A stretch of 64,000 bases of DNA from Klenkia brasiliensis. Its GTDB lineage: Bacteria; Actinomycetota; Actinomycetes; Mycobacteriales; Geodermatophilaceae. The notes beneath the pieces are model-generated. The model searched no databases. It was not told where the DNA came from and saw only the letters and a program-made list of their open reading frames with translations. Positions 17,370-31,083 of this stretch are shown here, piece by piece (the stretch's first letter is position 1; each line of letters opens with the position of its first letter). The position numbers and the translations under genes were made by a program. The DNA is taken from the NCBI RefSeq assembly GCF_900100695.1, contig NZ_FNCF01000005.1, forward strand, positions 186,001-250,000, written 5' to 3'.

Positions 17370-18715
17370 TCAGCTCGCGGCCAGGCGGGCCAGGGAGGTC
17401 AACGGGATCATCAGCCAGTGCGGGCGGTTGCGCGCCTCGTAGACGCACTCGTAGACGGCCTTGTCCGCCTCGAGCGCCCGCAGCAGCGGGGAGGTGGCGG
17501 GGTCGGTGCCGCTGGCCCCGGCGTAGCCGGCGCAGAACGCGGCGCGGTTGCGCTCGGCCCACTCCTGCGCCCGGTAGGCCAGCTGGGTCTCGCCGGGCTG
17601 CTCGACGAGCAGGTGCCGGGCGGCGTAGTCGAAGGAGCGCAGCATCCCCGCGACGTCGCGCAGCGGGCTGTCCAGCTCCCGGCGGGCGGCCAGCGACCGG
17701 GCGGGCTCGCCCTCGAAGTCCAGCACGATCCAGCCGGTGGTGGTCCGCAGCACCTGGCCCAGGTGCAGGTCGCCGTGCACCCGCTGCGCGGTGGTGGGCG
17801 CGTCGAGGTCGGCCACCCCGGCGTAGAGCGCCCGCAGGCCGTCGGCGTGCTCGGCCAGCTCGGGCACGATGCCGACGGCGGCGTCCAGCCGCGCGGTGAG
17901 CTGGGTGGCGAGCTCGGCGTACCAGTCGGCGCCGACCTCGGCGGTGGGCAGCACCGCGGCCAGGTCGCGGTGCACCGCGGCGGTCGCCTCGCCCAGCCGC
18001 TCGGCCTCGCCGGCGAAGTCGCCGCCCACCTCGTCGGCGTGCAGGTCGGCCTCGGCGTAGAGGTCGCGCACGCTGGAGGTGGCCAGCCGCCAGCCGTCGC
18101 TGGCGTTGGGCACGAAGGCCTGCAGGAAGGCGACGGTGGCCGGCTCGGTGCCCGGCTCGCCGTCGATCTCGACGTGGCCCAGCAGCGGGGCGATGTGCGG
18201 GTTCTGGGTCGCCCGCAGCGCCTCGTGCACCTCGACGTCGGGGTTGAGCCCCGGCTCGAGGCGGCGGAACAGCTTGAGGATCGCGGTCTCGCCGTAGATC
18301 AGCGAGGTGTTGGACTGCTCGCCGGAGATGACGTCACCGGGCAGGCCCTCGGGGATGTAGGCCACGCCCGCCGGGTGGAAGTGCATCGGCCCCACGGTGG
18401 AGGCCGCCACCAGGTGGGTCAGCCACGGCACCGTGGCGTCGCGGTCGCGCATCGCGTCGTAGGCGTGGTTGTCCCCGACGGAGCCCACGTAGGCGTGCGC
18501 GACCTCCTCGTCGGGCTCGCTGCGCCAGGACAGCGGGACCAGGTAGGTCTCCTCGGCGCCGTCGGCGTAGCCGATCCGCACGCGGTGCACCGACAGCACG
18601 GGGGAGGCCTCGTCGAGGAAGAAGCCGTCCTCGGCCACCGACGCCCACTCGCGGCCCTTGCCGCCGAACCAGCGCTGGTGCGGCATCCACTCGGCCAGCA
18701 GGTCGGTCAGCGCGC

Positions 18716-18719
<4 letters not shown>
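17370..18719 (-). CDS. mak: Maltokinase (maltose-1-phosphate forming)
   Basis: 449 residues, the length of mycobacterial Mak/Pep2. It phosphorylates maltose with ATP to alpha-maltose-1-phosphate, the substrate of GlgE. The fold is kinase-like: '[13 protein letters not shown]' near the N-terminus, '[10 protein letters not shown]' and '[12 protein letters not shown]' in the ATP-binding lobe, catalytic '[12 protein letters not shown]' and the metal-binding '[10 protein letters not shown]'. The GTG start (18717-18719) overlaps the treS stop in a GTGA arrangement, so translation is coupled. In mycobacteria TreS and Mak form a complex; the overlap here fits that. In some actinobacteria the two are fused, but here they are separate. 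Confidence 0.93.
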
Positions 18720-20548
<1,829 letters not shown>

Positions 20549-20593
20549 GGGGGAGCTCGGTCCTCGGTTCTGGGGAGGAGGGACGGGAGCCGG

Positions 20594-22597
20594 TCAGCCC
20601 AGCGGGGCGTGCCGGGTGACGGTGAAGACGTGGGCGGGTTCGCGGTAGGGGTCCAGCTCGACGTAGTTGAACTGGCCCCACTCGTACTGCGCGCCGGTGA
20701 TCTGGTCGGTCACGGTGAACCGGTCGGACCACTCCAGGCCCAGCGCCGACATGTCCAGGGCGGTGGTGCCGATCTGGGTGTGCTGGCTGGACAGGGACAC
20801 CACGACCAGGACGGCGTCGTCGCCGGCCGGGTCGGTCTTGGAGAAGCAGATCAGGTTGTCGTTGTCGATGTCGTGGAAGCGCAGGGTGCGCAGCTGCTGC
20901 AGCGCCGGGTGCTCGCGCCGGACCTGGTTGAGCCGGGTCAGGTAGGGCGCCAGGGAGCGGCCCTGGGCCAGTGCGCCGTCGTAGTCGCGCGGGCGCAGCT
21001 GGAACTTCTCGGTGTCCAGGTACTCCTCGCTGCCCGGCTTGAGCGCGACGTGCTCGAAGAGCTCGTAGCCGGAGTACACGCCCCAGGTCGGGCTCATCAT
21101 CGAGGCCAGCACCGCGCGGATCTTGAACATCGGCGGGCCGCCGAACTGCAGCGACGCGTGCAGGATGTCCGGGGTGTTGACGAAGAAGTTGGGCCGCATG
21201 TAGTGCGCGGTCCCGGCCAGCTCGCGGCCGTACTGCTCGATCTCCCACTTCTCGGTGCGCCAGGTGAAGTATGTGTAGCTCTGGGTGAACCCGACCCGGG
21301 CCAGCTGGTGCATCATCGCCGGCTTGGTGAACGCCTCGGCGAGGAAGAGCACGTCGGGGTGGCTCTTCTTGACGTCCCAGATGATCCAGTGCCAGAAGTT
21401 GATGGCCTTGGTGTGCGGGTTGTCGACCCGGAACACCTTGACCCCGGCGTCGATCCACACCTGCAGCACCCGGCGGGCCTCGGCGTAGATGCCGGCCGGG
21501 TCGTTGTCGAAGTTGATCGGGTAGATGTCCTGGTACTTCTTCGGCGGGTTCTCCGCGTAGGCGATGGTGCCGTCGGGCTTGGTGGTGAAGAACTCCGGGT
21601 GCTCGGCCACCCACGGGTGGTCCGGCGCGGCCTGCAGCGCGAAGTCCAGCGCCACCTCCATGCCCAGCTCGCGGGTGCGCGCGACGAAGGCCTCGAAGTC
21701 GGCCATCGTGCCCAGCTCGGGGTGCACGGCGTCGTGCCCGCCGTCGGCGCTGCCGATGGCCCAGGGCGAGCCGACGTCGCCCTCGACCGTGGTCAGGGTG
21801 TTGTTCTTGCCCTTGCGGTTGACCGTGCCGATCGGGTGGATCGGCGGCAGGTAGACGACGTCGAACTCCATCGCCGCGATCGCCGGCAGCCGCCGGGCGG
21901 CGTCGGCGAAGGTGCCGTGGGTGGGCACGCCGTCGACGACCGGCCCCTCCGAGCGCGGGAAGAACTCGTACCAGGAGCCGTACAGCGCGCGCTCGCGGTC
22001 CACCCACACCTCGTAGCGGGGGGACCGGGTCACCAGCCGGCGCACCGGGTGGGCGTGCAGCAGGTCGGTCATCGCCGGGGCCAGCGCCGGGGCGAGCCGG
22101 GCGCTGAGCTCCAGCGACCCGTCGCGCAGCGCGGCGGCGGCCGCGGCGACGGCGGTGCGGTGCTCGCGCGGGACGGACCGGCCGACCTCGTCGAGCAGCC
22201 GGGCGCCCTCCTCCAGGTCGTTGGCGAGGTCGGCGGCACCCTGGCCGGCCTCGACCTTGACCTCCACGGCGTGGTGCCAGGTGCCCACCGGGTCGTCCCA
22301 GGCCTCGACCTGGAAGGTCCACAGGCCCTCGCGGTCGGGGACGACGGTGGTCGTCCACCGGTCGGGCTGGTCGGAGTACCGGTGCATCCGGCGCAGCGGC
22401 GGCCGGGTGGCCCGCTTGCCGGGGGTGGCCGGCGGGCTCCAGACGACGTTGGCCGCGACGGCGTCGTGGCCCTCGCGGAAGACGGTGGCGGTGATGGGGA
22501 GGTGCTCGCCGACGACGGCGCGTGCGGAGAAGGACCCGCAGGCGACCACGGGGTCGATGTCGGTGATGCCCAGGCGGAGGTCAGCGCGGCCGGTCAC
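20594..22597 (-). CDS. glgE: Alpha-1,4-glucan:maltose-1-phosphate maltosyltransferase
   Basis: 667 residues. GlgE transfers maltosyl units from maltose-1-phosphate to growing alpha-glucan. It is GH13_3, with an N-terminal beta-sandwich, the 'YLPPIHPIGTVNRKGKNN' substrate loop, 'VFRVDNPHTKAINFW' holding the nucleophile Asp and 'LFLAEAFTKPAMM' holding the acid Glu. The GTG at 22597 is chosen because TAGCGT (22605-22610, minus strand) lies exactly seven bases upstream, the signature of a leaderless transcript; a GTG at 22606 is the alternative. The frame stays open far upstream, but that is the antisense of glgP. First gene of the four-gene glucan operon, divergent from glgP. Confidence 0.95.
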   Translation of the reverse strand: MTGRADLRLGITDIDPVVACGSFSARAVVGEHLPITATVFREGHDAVAANVVWSPPATPGKRATRPPLRRMHRYSDQPDRWTTTVVPDREGLWTFQVEAWDDPVGTWHHAVEVKVEAGQGAADLANDLEEGARLLDEVGRSVPREHRTAVAAAAAALRDGSLELSARLAPALAPAMTDLLHAHPVRRLVTRSPRYEVWVDRERALYGSWYEFFPRSEGPVVDGVPTHGTFADAARRLPAIAAMEFDVVYLPPIHPIGTVNRKGKNNTLTTVEGDVGSPWAIGSADGGHDAVHPELGTMADFEAFVARTRELGMEVALDFALQAAPDHPWVAEHPEFFTTKPDGTIAYAENPPKKYQDIYPINFDNDPAGIYAEARRVLQVWIDAGVKVFRVDNPHTKAINFWHWIIWDVKKSHPDVLFLAEAFTKPAMMHQLARVGFTQSYTYFTWRTEKWEIEQYGRELAGTAHYMRPNFFVNTPDILHASLQFGGPPMFKIRAVLASMMSPTWGVYSGYELFEHVALKPGSEEYLDTEKFQLRPRDYDGALAQGRSLAPYLTRLNQVRREHPALQQLRTLRFHDIDNDNLICFSKTDPAGDDAVLVVVSLSSQHTQIGTTALDMSALGLEWSDRFTVTDQITGAQYEWGQFNYVELDPYREPAHVFTVTRHAPLG

Positions 22598-22705
22598 CCC
22601 CGTCACGCTATCGGCGCCGGGGGCGGCGGGCACATCGGCCGGGGTGCCGCCGGGGGCCCGTCCGCACCGACCTGCGACGTCGTCCCTGGTCGATAGGCTC
22701 GTCGC
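22598..22705. promoter_or_regulatory. Divergent leaderless promoters of glgE and glgP
   Basis: TAGCGT on the minus strand (22605-22610) stands seven bases before the glgE GTG, and TAGGCT on the plus strand (22694-22699) stands six bases before the glgP GTG. Both match the TANNNT -10 pattern at leaderless spacing. Neither has a convincing -35. About 83 bases between the two boxes hold any shared control site, which would set glucan synthesis against breakdown. Confidence 0.6.
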
Positions 22706-25255
22706 GTGCGAGCTCTCCGACGACTCACCGTCCGCGCAGCGCTCCCCGAGGCGCTGCTCCCGCTGGCCCCGCTGGTGATGAACCTGCGCTGGTCCTGGCA
22801 CCCCGAGACGCGCGACCTGTTCGAGGCCGTCGACCCCGACCTGTGGGTGACCTGCGGCAACGACCCGGTCCGGGTGCTCGGGGAGGTCTCCGCGGAGCGG
22901 TTGGCGGCGCTGGCCAAGGACCGCCGCTTCCTGCGCCGGCTCTCCGACGTCACCGACGACCTGCAGGACTACCTGGACGCACCGCACTGGTACCAGTCGC
23001 TGGGTGGCGACGCCCCGGCGTCCATCGCGTACTTCTCCGCCGAGTTCGGCATCACCGAGGTGCTGCCCAACTACTCCGGCGGCCTGGGCATCCTGGCCGG
23101 CGACCACCTCAAGGCGGCCTCCGACCTCGGCGTCCCGCTGATCGGCATCGGCCTGCTCTACCGGGCCGGCTACTTCTCCCAGGGCCTGTCCGCCGACGGC
23201 TGGCAGCTCGAGCACTACCCCGCGCTGGACCCGCACGGCCTGCCGCTGAAGCTGCTGCGCGACGCCGAGGGCAACGCGGTGGTCATCACCGTGCCGCTGC
23301 CCGAGGGCCGCACGCTGCACGCCCACGTCTGGCGCGCCCAGGTCGGCCGGGTGGCCCTGCTGCTGCTCGACAGCGACATCGAGGAGAACGCCCCGGCCGA
23401 GCGCGGGGTCACCGACCGGCTCTACGGCGGGGGCGAGGACCACCGGCTGCGCCAGGAGATGCTGCTGGGCATCGGCGGCGTCCGGGCGGTGCGCGCCTAC
23501 TGCTCGCTCACCGGCACCCCGCAGCCCGAGGTCTTCCACGCCAACGAGGGCCACGCCGGCTTCCAGGGCGTCGAGCGCATCCGCGAGCTGACCGAGTCCC
23601 ACGGGCTGTCCTTCGCCGAGGCGCTGCAGGCCGTCCGCGGCGGCACCGTGTTCACCACGCACACCCCGGTCCCGGCCGGCATCGACAGGTTCCCCCGCGC
23701 GCTCATCGAGCGGTACTTCGCCGGCTTCGGCGTCCCGGTGCACGACCTGCTGCCGCTGGGCGCCGAGGAGGACCCGACCAAGTTCAACATGGCCCACATG
23801 GGCCTGCGGCTGGGTCAGCGCGCCAACGGCGTCAGCCAGTTGCACGGCCACGTCAGCCGCGACATGTTCGGCGGGCTGTGGCCGGGCTTCGACGAGGCCG
23901 ACGTGCCGATCTCCGCCATCACCAACGGGGTGCACGCCGCCACCTGGACCGCCCGCGAGCTGGTCGAGCTGGGCACCCAGACCTCCAGCCAGGGCGACCC
24001 GGCCGACGCCGAGGGCCCGGTCTGGTTCGACCAGGTCGACCGCATCGACGCCGGTGAGCTGTGGAGCACCCGCCGGCTGCTGCGCGGCCGGCTGGTCGAG
24101 GAGGTGCGCCGCCGGGTGCGCGAGAGCGCGCTGTCCCGCGGGGCGTCCGAGGCCGAGCTGGGCTGGACGGACTCGGTGTTCGACCCCGACGTGCTCACCA
24201 TCGGGTTCGCCCGCCGGGTGCCCTCCTACAAGCGGCTGACCCTCATGCTGCGCGACCCGGCCCGGCTCAAGGCCCTGCTCACCGACCCCGACCGGCCCCT
24301 GCAGCTGGTCATCGCCGGCAAGAGCCACCCGGCCGACGACGGCGGCAAGCAGCTGATCCAGCAGATGGTGAAGTTCGCCGACGACCCCGACATCCGGCAC
24401 CGCATCGCCTTCCTGCCCGGCTACGACATCGGCATGGCCCGCTACCTGTACTGGGGCTGCGACGTCTGGCTGAACAACCCGCTGCGGCCGCTGGAGGCCT
24501 GCGGGACCTCGGGCATGAAGTCCGCGCTCAACGGCGGGCTGAACCTGTCCATCAAGGACGGGTGGTGGGACGAGTGGTTCGACGGCCAGAACGGCTGGGC
24601 GATCCCGACCGCCGACGGCGTCGAGGACCCCGAGCGGCGCGACGACGTCGAGGCCGCGGCGATCTACGAGCTGCTGGACAAGCAGGTGCTGCCGCGCTTC
24701 TACGAGACCGACCGCGACGGCGTGCCGACCCGGTGGGTGGAGATGGTCAAGCACACCCTCAAGGACCTCGGCCCGAAGGTGCTGGCCAGCCGGATGGTGT
24801 CGGACTACGTGCAGCAGCTCTACGTGCCCGCCGCGCGCTCGGCCCGGGCGCTGGCCGAGGGCGGCTACCAGGTGGCCCGCGAGCAGGCCGCCTGGCGCGC
24901 CCACCTGCTCGGCGCCTGGGGCGGGGTGCGGGTGGCCCACGTCGAGGCGACCGGGGTGGGCGACACCCCCGAGATCGGCTCGACGATCGACCTGCGGGCC
25001 GAGGTGGAGCTGCCGGGGCTGGTCACCGGCGACGTGCAGGTGCAGGCCGCCTACGGCCGGGTCGACGACGCCGACGGGCTGCACGACGTGACCGCGGTGG
25101 CCATGTCCCACGAGGCCACCGAGGGGTCGCGGCACTGGTTCACGGCCACCGTGCCGCTGGAGCGCACGGGTGCCTTCGGCTACACGGTGCGGGTGCTGCC
25201 GTCCTCCCCGGCGCTGGCCACCCCGGCCGAGCTGGGCGTGGTCACCAACGCCTGA
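22706..25255 (+). CDS. glgP: Alpha-glucan phosphorylase
   Basis: 849 residues. GlgP releases glucose-1-phosphate from alpha-glucan using phosphate and pyridoxal phosphate. The sequence is of the short actinobacterial/archaeal phosphorylase type: 'IAYFSAEFGITEVLPNYSGG' at about 107-126, 'VFHANEGHAGF', 'RVPSYKRLTLMLRD', 'QLVIAGKSHPAD' and the PLP-site region 'EACGTSGMKSALNGGLNLS'. The GTG at 22706 is preceded by TAGGCT at leaderless spacing. It is divergent from glgE, so synthesis and degradation of the same polymer are controlled from one intergenic region. A strong hairpin follows the gene. Confidence 0.94.
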   Translation: MRALRRLTVRAALPEALLPLAPLVMNLRWSWHPETRDLFEAVDPDLWVTCGNDPVRVLGEVSAERLAALAKDRRFLRRLSDVTDDLQDYLDAPHWYQSLGGDAPASIAYFSAEFGITEVLPNYSGGLGILAGDHLKAASDLGVPLIGIGLLYRAGYFSQGLSADGWQLEHYPALDPHGLPLKLLRDAEGNAVVITVPLPEGRTLHAHVWRAQVGRVALLLLDSDIEENAPAERGVTDRLYGGGEDHRLRQEMLLGIGGVRAVRAYCSLTGTPQPEVFHANEGHAGFQGVERIRELTESHGLSFAEALQAVRGGTVFTTHTPVPAGIDRFPRALIERYFAGFGVPVHDLLPLGAEEDPTKFNMAHMGLRLGQRANGVSQLHGHVSRDMFGGLWPGFDEADVPISAITNGVHAATWTARELVELGTQTSSQGDPADAEGPVWFDQVDRIDAGELWSTRRLLRGRLVEEVRRRVRESALSRGASEAELGWTDSVFDPDVLTIGFARRVPSYKRLTLMLRDPARLKALLTDPDRPLQLVIAGKSHPADDGGKQLIQQMVKFADDPDIRHRIAFLPGYDIGMARYLYWGCDVWLNNPLRPLEACGTSGMKSALNGGLNLSIKDGWWDEWFDGQNGWAIPTADGVEDPERRDDVEAAAIYELLDKQVLPRFYETDRDGVPTRWVEMVKHTLKDLGPKVLASRMVSDYVQQLYVPAARSARALAEGGYQVAREQAAWRAHLLGAWGGVRVAHVEATGVGDTPEIGSTIDLRAEVELPGLVTGDVQVQAAYGRVDDADGLHDVTAVAMSHEATEGSRHWFTATVPLERTGAFGYTVRVLPSSPALATPAELGVVTNA

Positions 25256-25270
25256 CGGCTGGACACCTGG

Positions 25271-25338
25271 GGGGCGGATCGTCCACCGGAGCGCCGCGCC
25301 GGGGACGGCTGCGGACGCCGGACGAGACGATCCGCCCC
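25271..25338. terminator. Long-stem inverted repeat after glgP
   Basis: GGGGCGGATCGTC (25271-25283) is perfectly complementary to 25326-25338, enclosing 42 bases with smaller CCGG-type pairings. It begins 16 bases past the glgP stop and likely ends transcription. The 13-bp arms echo the form of the family 1 repeat but with unrelated sequence. Confidence 0.6.
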
Positions 25339-25451
25339 ACGGGTGACCAGTCGGTGAGGCCGGTGTGACCCATGGTGACCGAGGGAGCATGTCGACCGTC
25401 ACGCTCCGGCGTGGCTGCCTCGCTCGGCGGCGATCACCGGGCCTCGATCAT

Positions 25452-25457
25452 TAGGGT
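25452..25457 (+). promoter_or_regulatory. Leaderless -10 box of the FHA gene
   Basis: TAGGGT lies seven bases before the ATG at 25465, so the mRNA should begin at or next to the start codon. No ribosome-binding site is visible, in agreement. Confidence 0.6.
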
Positions 25458-25464
25458 GACCGAC

Positions 25465-26445
25465 ATGCCCGACCGCTGTGAGGTCCTCCCCGGAGACAAC
25501 GTCGTCGCCCGCCGTGCCGGCGGCCTGCTGTGGGTGGACGCCCCCGGCTCGCCCGCCCTCGTCGCGACGCTGCACGCCTGCCTGGGGCTGGCCGGTCCGG
25601 GCGCCGACCGGGTGCTCACCGCCGTCGCCGACCAGGTCGGTTCGCTGGCCTCGGGCGGGGCCTCCTTCGCCCTCGTGCTCACCGACGCCGCCGACGGCTC
25701 GGGCTCCGGCGTCGCCCTCTGGTCGGGCAAGGGCCAGCCGGCCGTGGACGGCGTCCCGGTCTCGGGCCGGCCCACCGGCGGCGGCTGCACCCTGGCCAGC
25801 GGTTTCGGCCTCGGCTCCAGCCTTTACGTGGGCCCGGGCTCCTCGCCCTCCCCGGTCCCGCCGGGCGTGGCCTACGACCTGGTCGAGGGCACCGTGCCCG
25901 GCAGCGGCGCCACCCTGCAGCTGGCCGCCGCGACCCCCGCCTCGGTCGCCGTCCCCGCCCCGCAGAGCTCCCCGGGCGCCGAGCGGTTCTCCGCCGGCTC
26001 GGACTCCGGCTTCAGCGCCCCCGCCGCCGCGCCGGCCTCCGAGCCGCAGCCGGTCGCCCAGGCCGGTGCGGCCACCGCCTTCTGGCAGCCCGACCCGCCG
26101 GCCGCCCCGGTGCTGCGCTTCGACGACGGCATGGTCGTCGACGTCGACAGCGACCTGGTGCTGGGCCGCCGCCCCGACGGGCACGAGCTGGTCACCTCCG
26201 GCACGGCCAAGCCGGTGCCGATCGCCGACACCCAGAACGTGCTGTCGTCCGCGCACGCCGCCATCCAGCGCGCCGGCCGCGAGGTCTCCCTGGTCGACCT
26301 GGGGTCGCTCAACGGCACCCACGTCGCCGGCCCCGAGGCCACCGAGTGGACGCAGCTGGAGCCGGGCGTGGCTCACGCGCTCTCCGACGGCGACCGGCTG
26401 CTGCTGGGCTGGACGGTCATCACCTTCGAGCAGTCCGCCGAGTAA
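25465..26445 (+). CDS. FHA domain protein
   Basis: 326 residues. FHA domains bind phosphothreonine peptides and usually read Ser/Thr kinase signals. The C-terminal domain (about 230-325) shows the expected order: 'LVLGRRPDG' (GR strand), 'NVLSSAHAAIQRAGREVSLVDLGSLNGTHV' (SSAH and LNGT), 'DGDRLLLGWT'. In the canonical motif the first Ser/His pair contacts phosphate; both are present. The N-terminal 150 residues and the Ser/Ala/Pro linker match no family I recognise. It has no membrane segment. Start ATG 25465 fits the leaderless promoter. It lies between glgP and cstA, and in actinobacteria FHA proteins are often linked to PknB-type signalling, but no kinase is nearby. Confidence 0.82.
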   Translation: MPDRCEVLPGDNVVARRAGGLLWVDAPGSPALVATLHACLGLAGPGADRVLTAVADQVGSLASGGASFALVLTDAADGSGSGVALWSGKGQPAVDGVPVSGRPTGGGCTLASGFGLGSSLYVGPGSSPSPVPPGVAYDLVEGTVPGSGATLQLAAATPASVAVPAPQSSPGAERFSAGSDSGFSAPAAAPASEPQPVAQAGAATAFWQPDPPAAPVLRFDDGMVVDVDSDLVLGRRPDGHELVTSGTAKPVPIADTQNVLSSAHAAIQRAGREVSLVDLGSLNGTHVAGPEATEWTQLEPGVAHALSDGDRLLLGWTVITFEQSAE

Positions 26446-26456
26446 CCGGGCTGTGC

Positions 26457-26481
26457 GCCCCCTGTGAGGGGGGCCTAGGGT
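26457..26481 (+). promoter_or_regulatory. Short hairpin and leaderless -10 box between the FHA gene and cstA
   Basis: GCCCCC (26457-26462) pairs with GGGGGC (26469-26474), a small stem after the FHA stop. It abuts TAGGGT (26476-26481), seven bases before the cstA GTG at 26489. Termination and re-initiation would be packed into 25 bases. Confidence 0.5.
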
Positions 26482-26488
26482 CGCCCGC

Positions 26489-28696
26489 GTGACCACGGAC
26501 ACAGCGCGCGCCGTCCCACCGTCCGACCCGGCGAGCCGGCGGCGCCGCCCGACCGCGAAGGGCGTCGTCGTCTGGACGCTGGTCGCGCTGGTCGGGGCGA
26601 CCTGCTGGACGGTGCTCGCGCTGTCCCGCGGGGAGACCGTCAGCGCGCTGTGGATCTTGTTCGCCGCGCTGAGCAGCTACGCGATCGCCTACCGCTTCTA
26701 CTCGACGTTCATCGCCGACCGGGTGCTCCGCGTCGACGACCGCCGGGCGACCCCCGCCGAGCGGCTGGAGAACGGCCGCGACTTCGAGGTCACCGACCGC
26801 CGGGTGCTCTTCGGCCACCACTTCGCCGCGATCGCCGGCGCCGGCCCGCTGGTCGGCCCGGTCCTCGCCGCGCAGATGGGCTACCTGCCCGGCACCGTCT
26901 GGATCATCGTCGGCGTCATCGCGGCCGGCGCCGTGCAGGACATGGTCGTGCTGTTCTTCTCGATGCGGCGCAACGGGCAGAGCCTGGGCCAGATGATCCG
27001 CGCCGAGATCGGCGTGGTCGGCGGCGTCGCCGCGCTGGTCGCCGTCTTCGCCATCATGATCATCATCCTGGCCGTGCTGGCGCTCATCGTGGTCAACGCC
27101 CTCGCCGAGTCGCCGTGGGGCGTGTTCTCCATCGCGCTGACCATCCCGATCGCGCTGTTCATGGGCGTGTACCTGCGGGTCATCCGGCCCGGGCGGGTGC
27201 TCGAGGCCAGCGCCATCGGCGTCGTCGCGCTGCTGGCCGCGATCATCGGCGGCGGCATGGTCGACGGCACCGCGCTGGGCGAGGCGCTCACCCTGGACAA
27301 GACCACGCTGGTCATCGCGCTGGTGGTCTACGGGTTCGTCGCCTCGGTGCTGCCGGTCTGGCTGCTGCTCACCCCGCGGGACTACCTGTCGACGTTCATG
27401 AAGATCGGCGTCATCGCGCTGCTGGCCGTCGGGCTGGTCATCGCCATGCCGGTGCTGCAGAACGACGCGGTGAGCAGCTTCGCCCTGGCCGGCACCGGGC
27501 CGGTGTTCGCCGGCTCGCTGTTCCCGTTCGTGTTCATCACCATCGCCTGCGGCGCGCTCTCGGGCTTCCACGCGCTGATCTCGTCCGGGACGACGCCGAA
27601 GATGGTCGCCAAGGAGAGCCAGGTCCGGGTGATCGGCTACGGCGGCATGCTGATGGAGTCCTTCGTGGCCATCAGCGCGCTCATCGCGGCCTGCATCCTC
27701 GACCCGGCGCTGTACTTCTCGATGAACGCGCCGGCCGGGGCCACCGGCGGCACCGTCGAGGGGGCGTCGGCGTTCGTGGCCAACCTGGGCTTCTCGATCA
27801 CCCCGGCCGAGCTGCAGGCCGCGGCCGACACCATCGAGGAGGCCACCCTGGTCTCCCGCACCGGTGGCGCACCGACGCTGGCCTACGGCATCTCCGAGAT
27901 CTTCCAGACCGCCTTCGGCGGCGGGCTGCAGGCCTTCTGGTACCACTTCGCGATCATGTTCGAGGCGCTGTTCATCCTCACCGCCGTCGACGCCGGCACC
28001 CGGGTGGGCCGGTTCATGCTGCAGGACACCGTCGGCAACGTGTGGAAGCGCTTCGGCGACCTGACCTGGTGGCCGGCCAGCTGGGCCGCCTCGGCCGTGG
28101 TCGTCGGCGCGTGGGGCTACATCCTCTACATCGGGGTGACCGACCCCCTGGGCGGGATCAACCAGCTCTTCCCGCTGTTCGGCATCGCCAACCAGCTGCT
28201 GGCCGCCATCGCGCTCACGCTGTGCACCACGCTGCTGGTCAAGCACGGCCGGCTGCGCTGGGTCTGGGTCACCGGCGTCCCGCTGGCGTGGGTGCTGGTC
28301 ATCACGATGACCGCGTCGTTCCAGAAGGTGTTCTCCGGCGACCCCAAGGTCGGCTACTTCGCCCAGCGCAGCCAGTACGCCGACGCCCTGGCCCGGGGCG
28401 AGGTGCTCGCCCCGGCCACCGACCAGGCCGCGATGGCGCAGGTGGTCACCAACTCCACCGTCAACGGCGTGCTGCAGTCGGTGTTCGCGGTGCTGGCGCT
28501 GGTCGTGGTGGCCAACGCCGCGGTGGTCTGCGTGCGCGCGGTCCGCGCCGGCGGGCTGCCGACCACCGAGGTGCCGGCCGAGCCCTCCCGCATCGTGGAG
28601 CCCTCCGGCTTCTTCCCGACCGCGCACGAGCGGGAGCTGCTCGACGCCGAGCGCGCCCGGCTGGCCGCCGAGCGCGCACCCTCGGGTCAGCAGTGA
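26489..28696 (+). CDS. cstA: Carbon starvation protein A, peptide/pyruvate transporter
   Basis: 735 residues with about 16-18 hydrophobic helices. CstA-family proteins import pyruvate (E. coli BtsT, CstA) or peptides when preferred carbon is short. Family hallmarks are 'FGHHFAAIAGAGPLVGPVLAAQMGY' in the first third, 'SGFHALISSGTTPKM' in the middle and 'WYHFAIMFEALFILTAVDAGTR' in the second half. The GTG at 26489 is supported by the leaderless -10 box. Its stop overlaps the GTG of a small YbdD-type gene, the usual partner of cstA. Downstream of glgP and near glgX, it fits a group of genes for carbon reserve use, though control by starvation is not visible in the sequence. Confidence 0.94.
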   Translation: MTTDTARAVPPSDPASRRRRPTAKGVVVWTLVALVGATCWTVLALSRGETVSALWILFAALSSYAIAYRFYSTFIADRVLRVDDRRATPAERLENGRDFEVTDRRVLFGHHFAAIAGAGPLVGPVLAAQMGYLPGTVWIIVGVIAAGAVQDMVVLFFSMRRNGQSLGQMIRAEIGVVGGVAALVAVFAIMIIILAVLALIVVNALAESPWGVFSIALTIPIALFMGVYLRVIRPGRVLEASAIGVVALLAAIIGGGMVDGTALGEALTLDKTTLVIALVVYGFVASVLPVWLLLTPRDYLSTFMKIGVIALLAVGLVIAMPVLQNDAVSSFALAGTGPVFAGSLFPFVFITIACGALSGFHALISSGTTPKMVAKESQVRVIGYGGMLMESFVAISALIAACILDPALYFSMNAPAGATGGTVEGASAFVANLGFSITPAELQAAADTIEEATLVSRTGGAPTLAYGISEIFQTAFGGGLQAFWYHFAIMFEALFILTAVDAGTRVGRFMLQDTVGNVWKRFGDLTWWPASWAASAVVVGAWGYILYIGVTDPLGGINQLFPLFGIANQLLAAIALTLCTTLLVKHGRLRWVWVTGVPLAWVLVITMTASFQKVFSGDPKVGYFAQRSQYADALARGEVLAPATDQAAMAQVVTNSTVNGVLQSVFAVLALVVVANAAVVCVRAVRAGGLPTTEVPAEPSRIVEPSGFFPTAHERELLDAERARLAAERAPSGQQ

Positions 28697-28868
28697 TCCG
28701 CCGCTGGGGGGCCGCCGTCCGCTGGTACCTGCGGGCGCTCACGGGGGAGGACCGCTACGACCGGCACGTGGCCGCCTGCGCCGCCGACGGCCGGGTGCCG
28801 ATGACCCGCCGCGCCTTCGAGCGGCACCGCACCGACGTCGCCGCCGCGCACGCCCACGAGAGGTGCTG

Positions 28869-28872
<4 letters not shown>
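28693..28872 (+). CDS. YbdD/YjiX family small protein
   Basis: 59 residues, short and basic. Proteins of this family are encoded directly after cstA/btsT in many bacteria and are thought to be accessory to the transporter; their mechanism is not established. Conserved features are the 'WYLRALTGEDRYDRHVA' core and 'PMTRRAFERHR'. The GTG start overlaps the cstA stop as GTGA. Its own stop overlaps the stop of the convergent glgX by four bases. A CC pair ends the protein (ERCC), possibly metal-binding or chance. Confidence 0.85.
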
Positions 28873-31022
<2,150 letters not shown>

Positions 31023-31083
31023 CGTGCCCGACACCGGGGCCTTCCCGAGGGAGTTGCGTGGTCGGGTTGGTTGGATGGGGTCC

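Noticed and set aside
22600-25402. Upstream extension of glgE across the whole of glgP
   Set aside because: The added 900 residues are the antisense of glgP and have no family pattern. A GTG at 22597 with a leaderless promoter explains the start.
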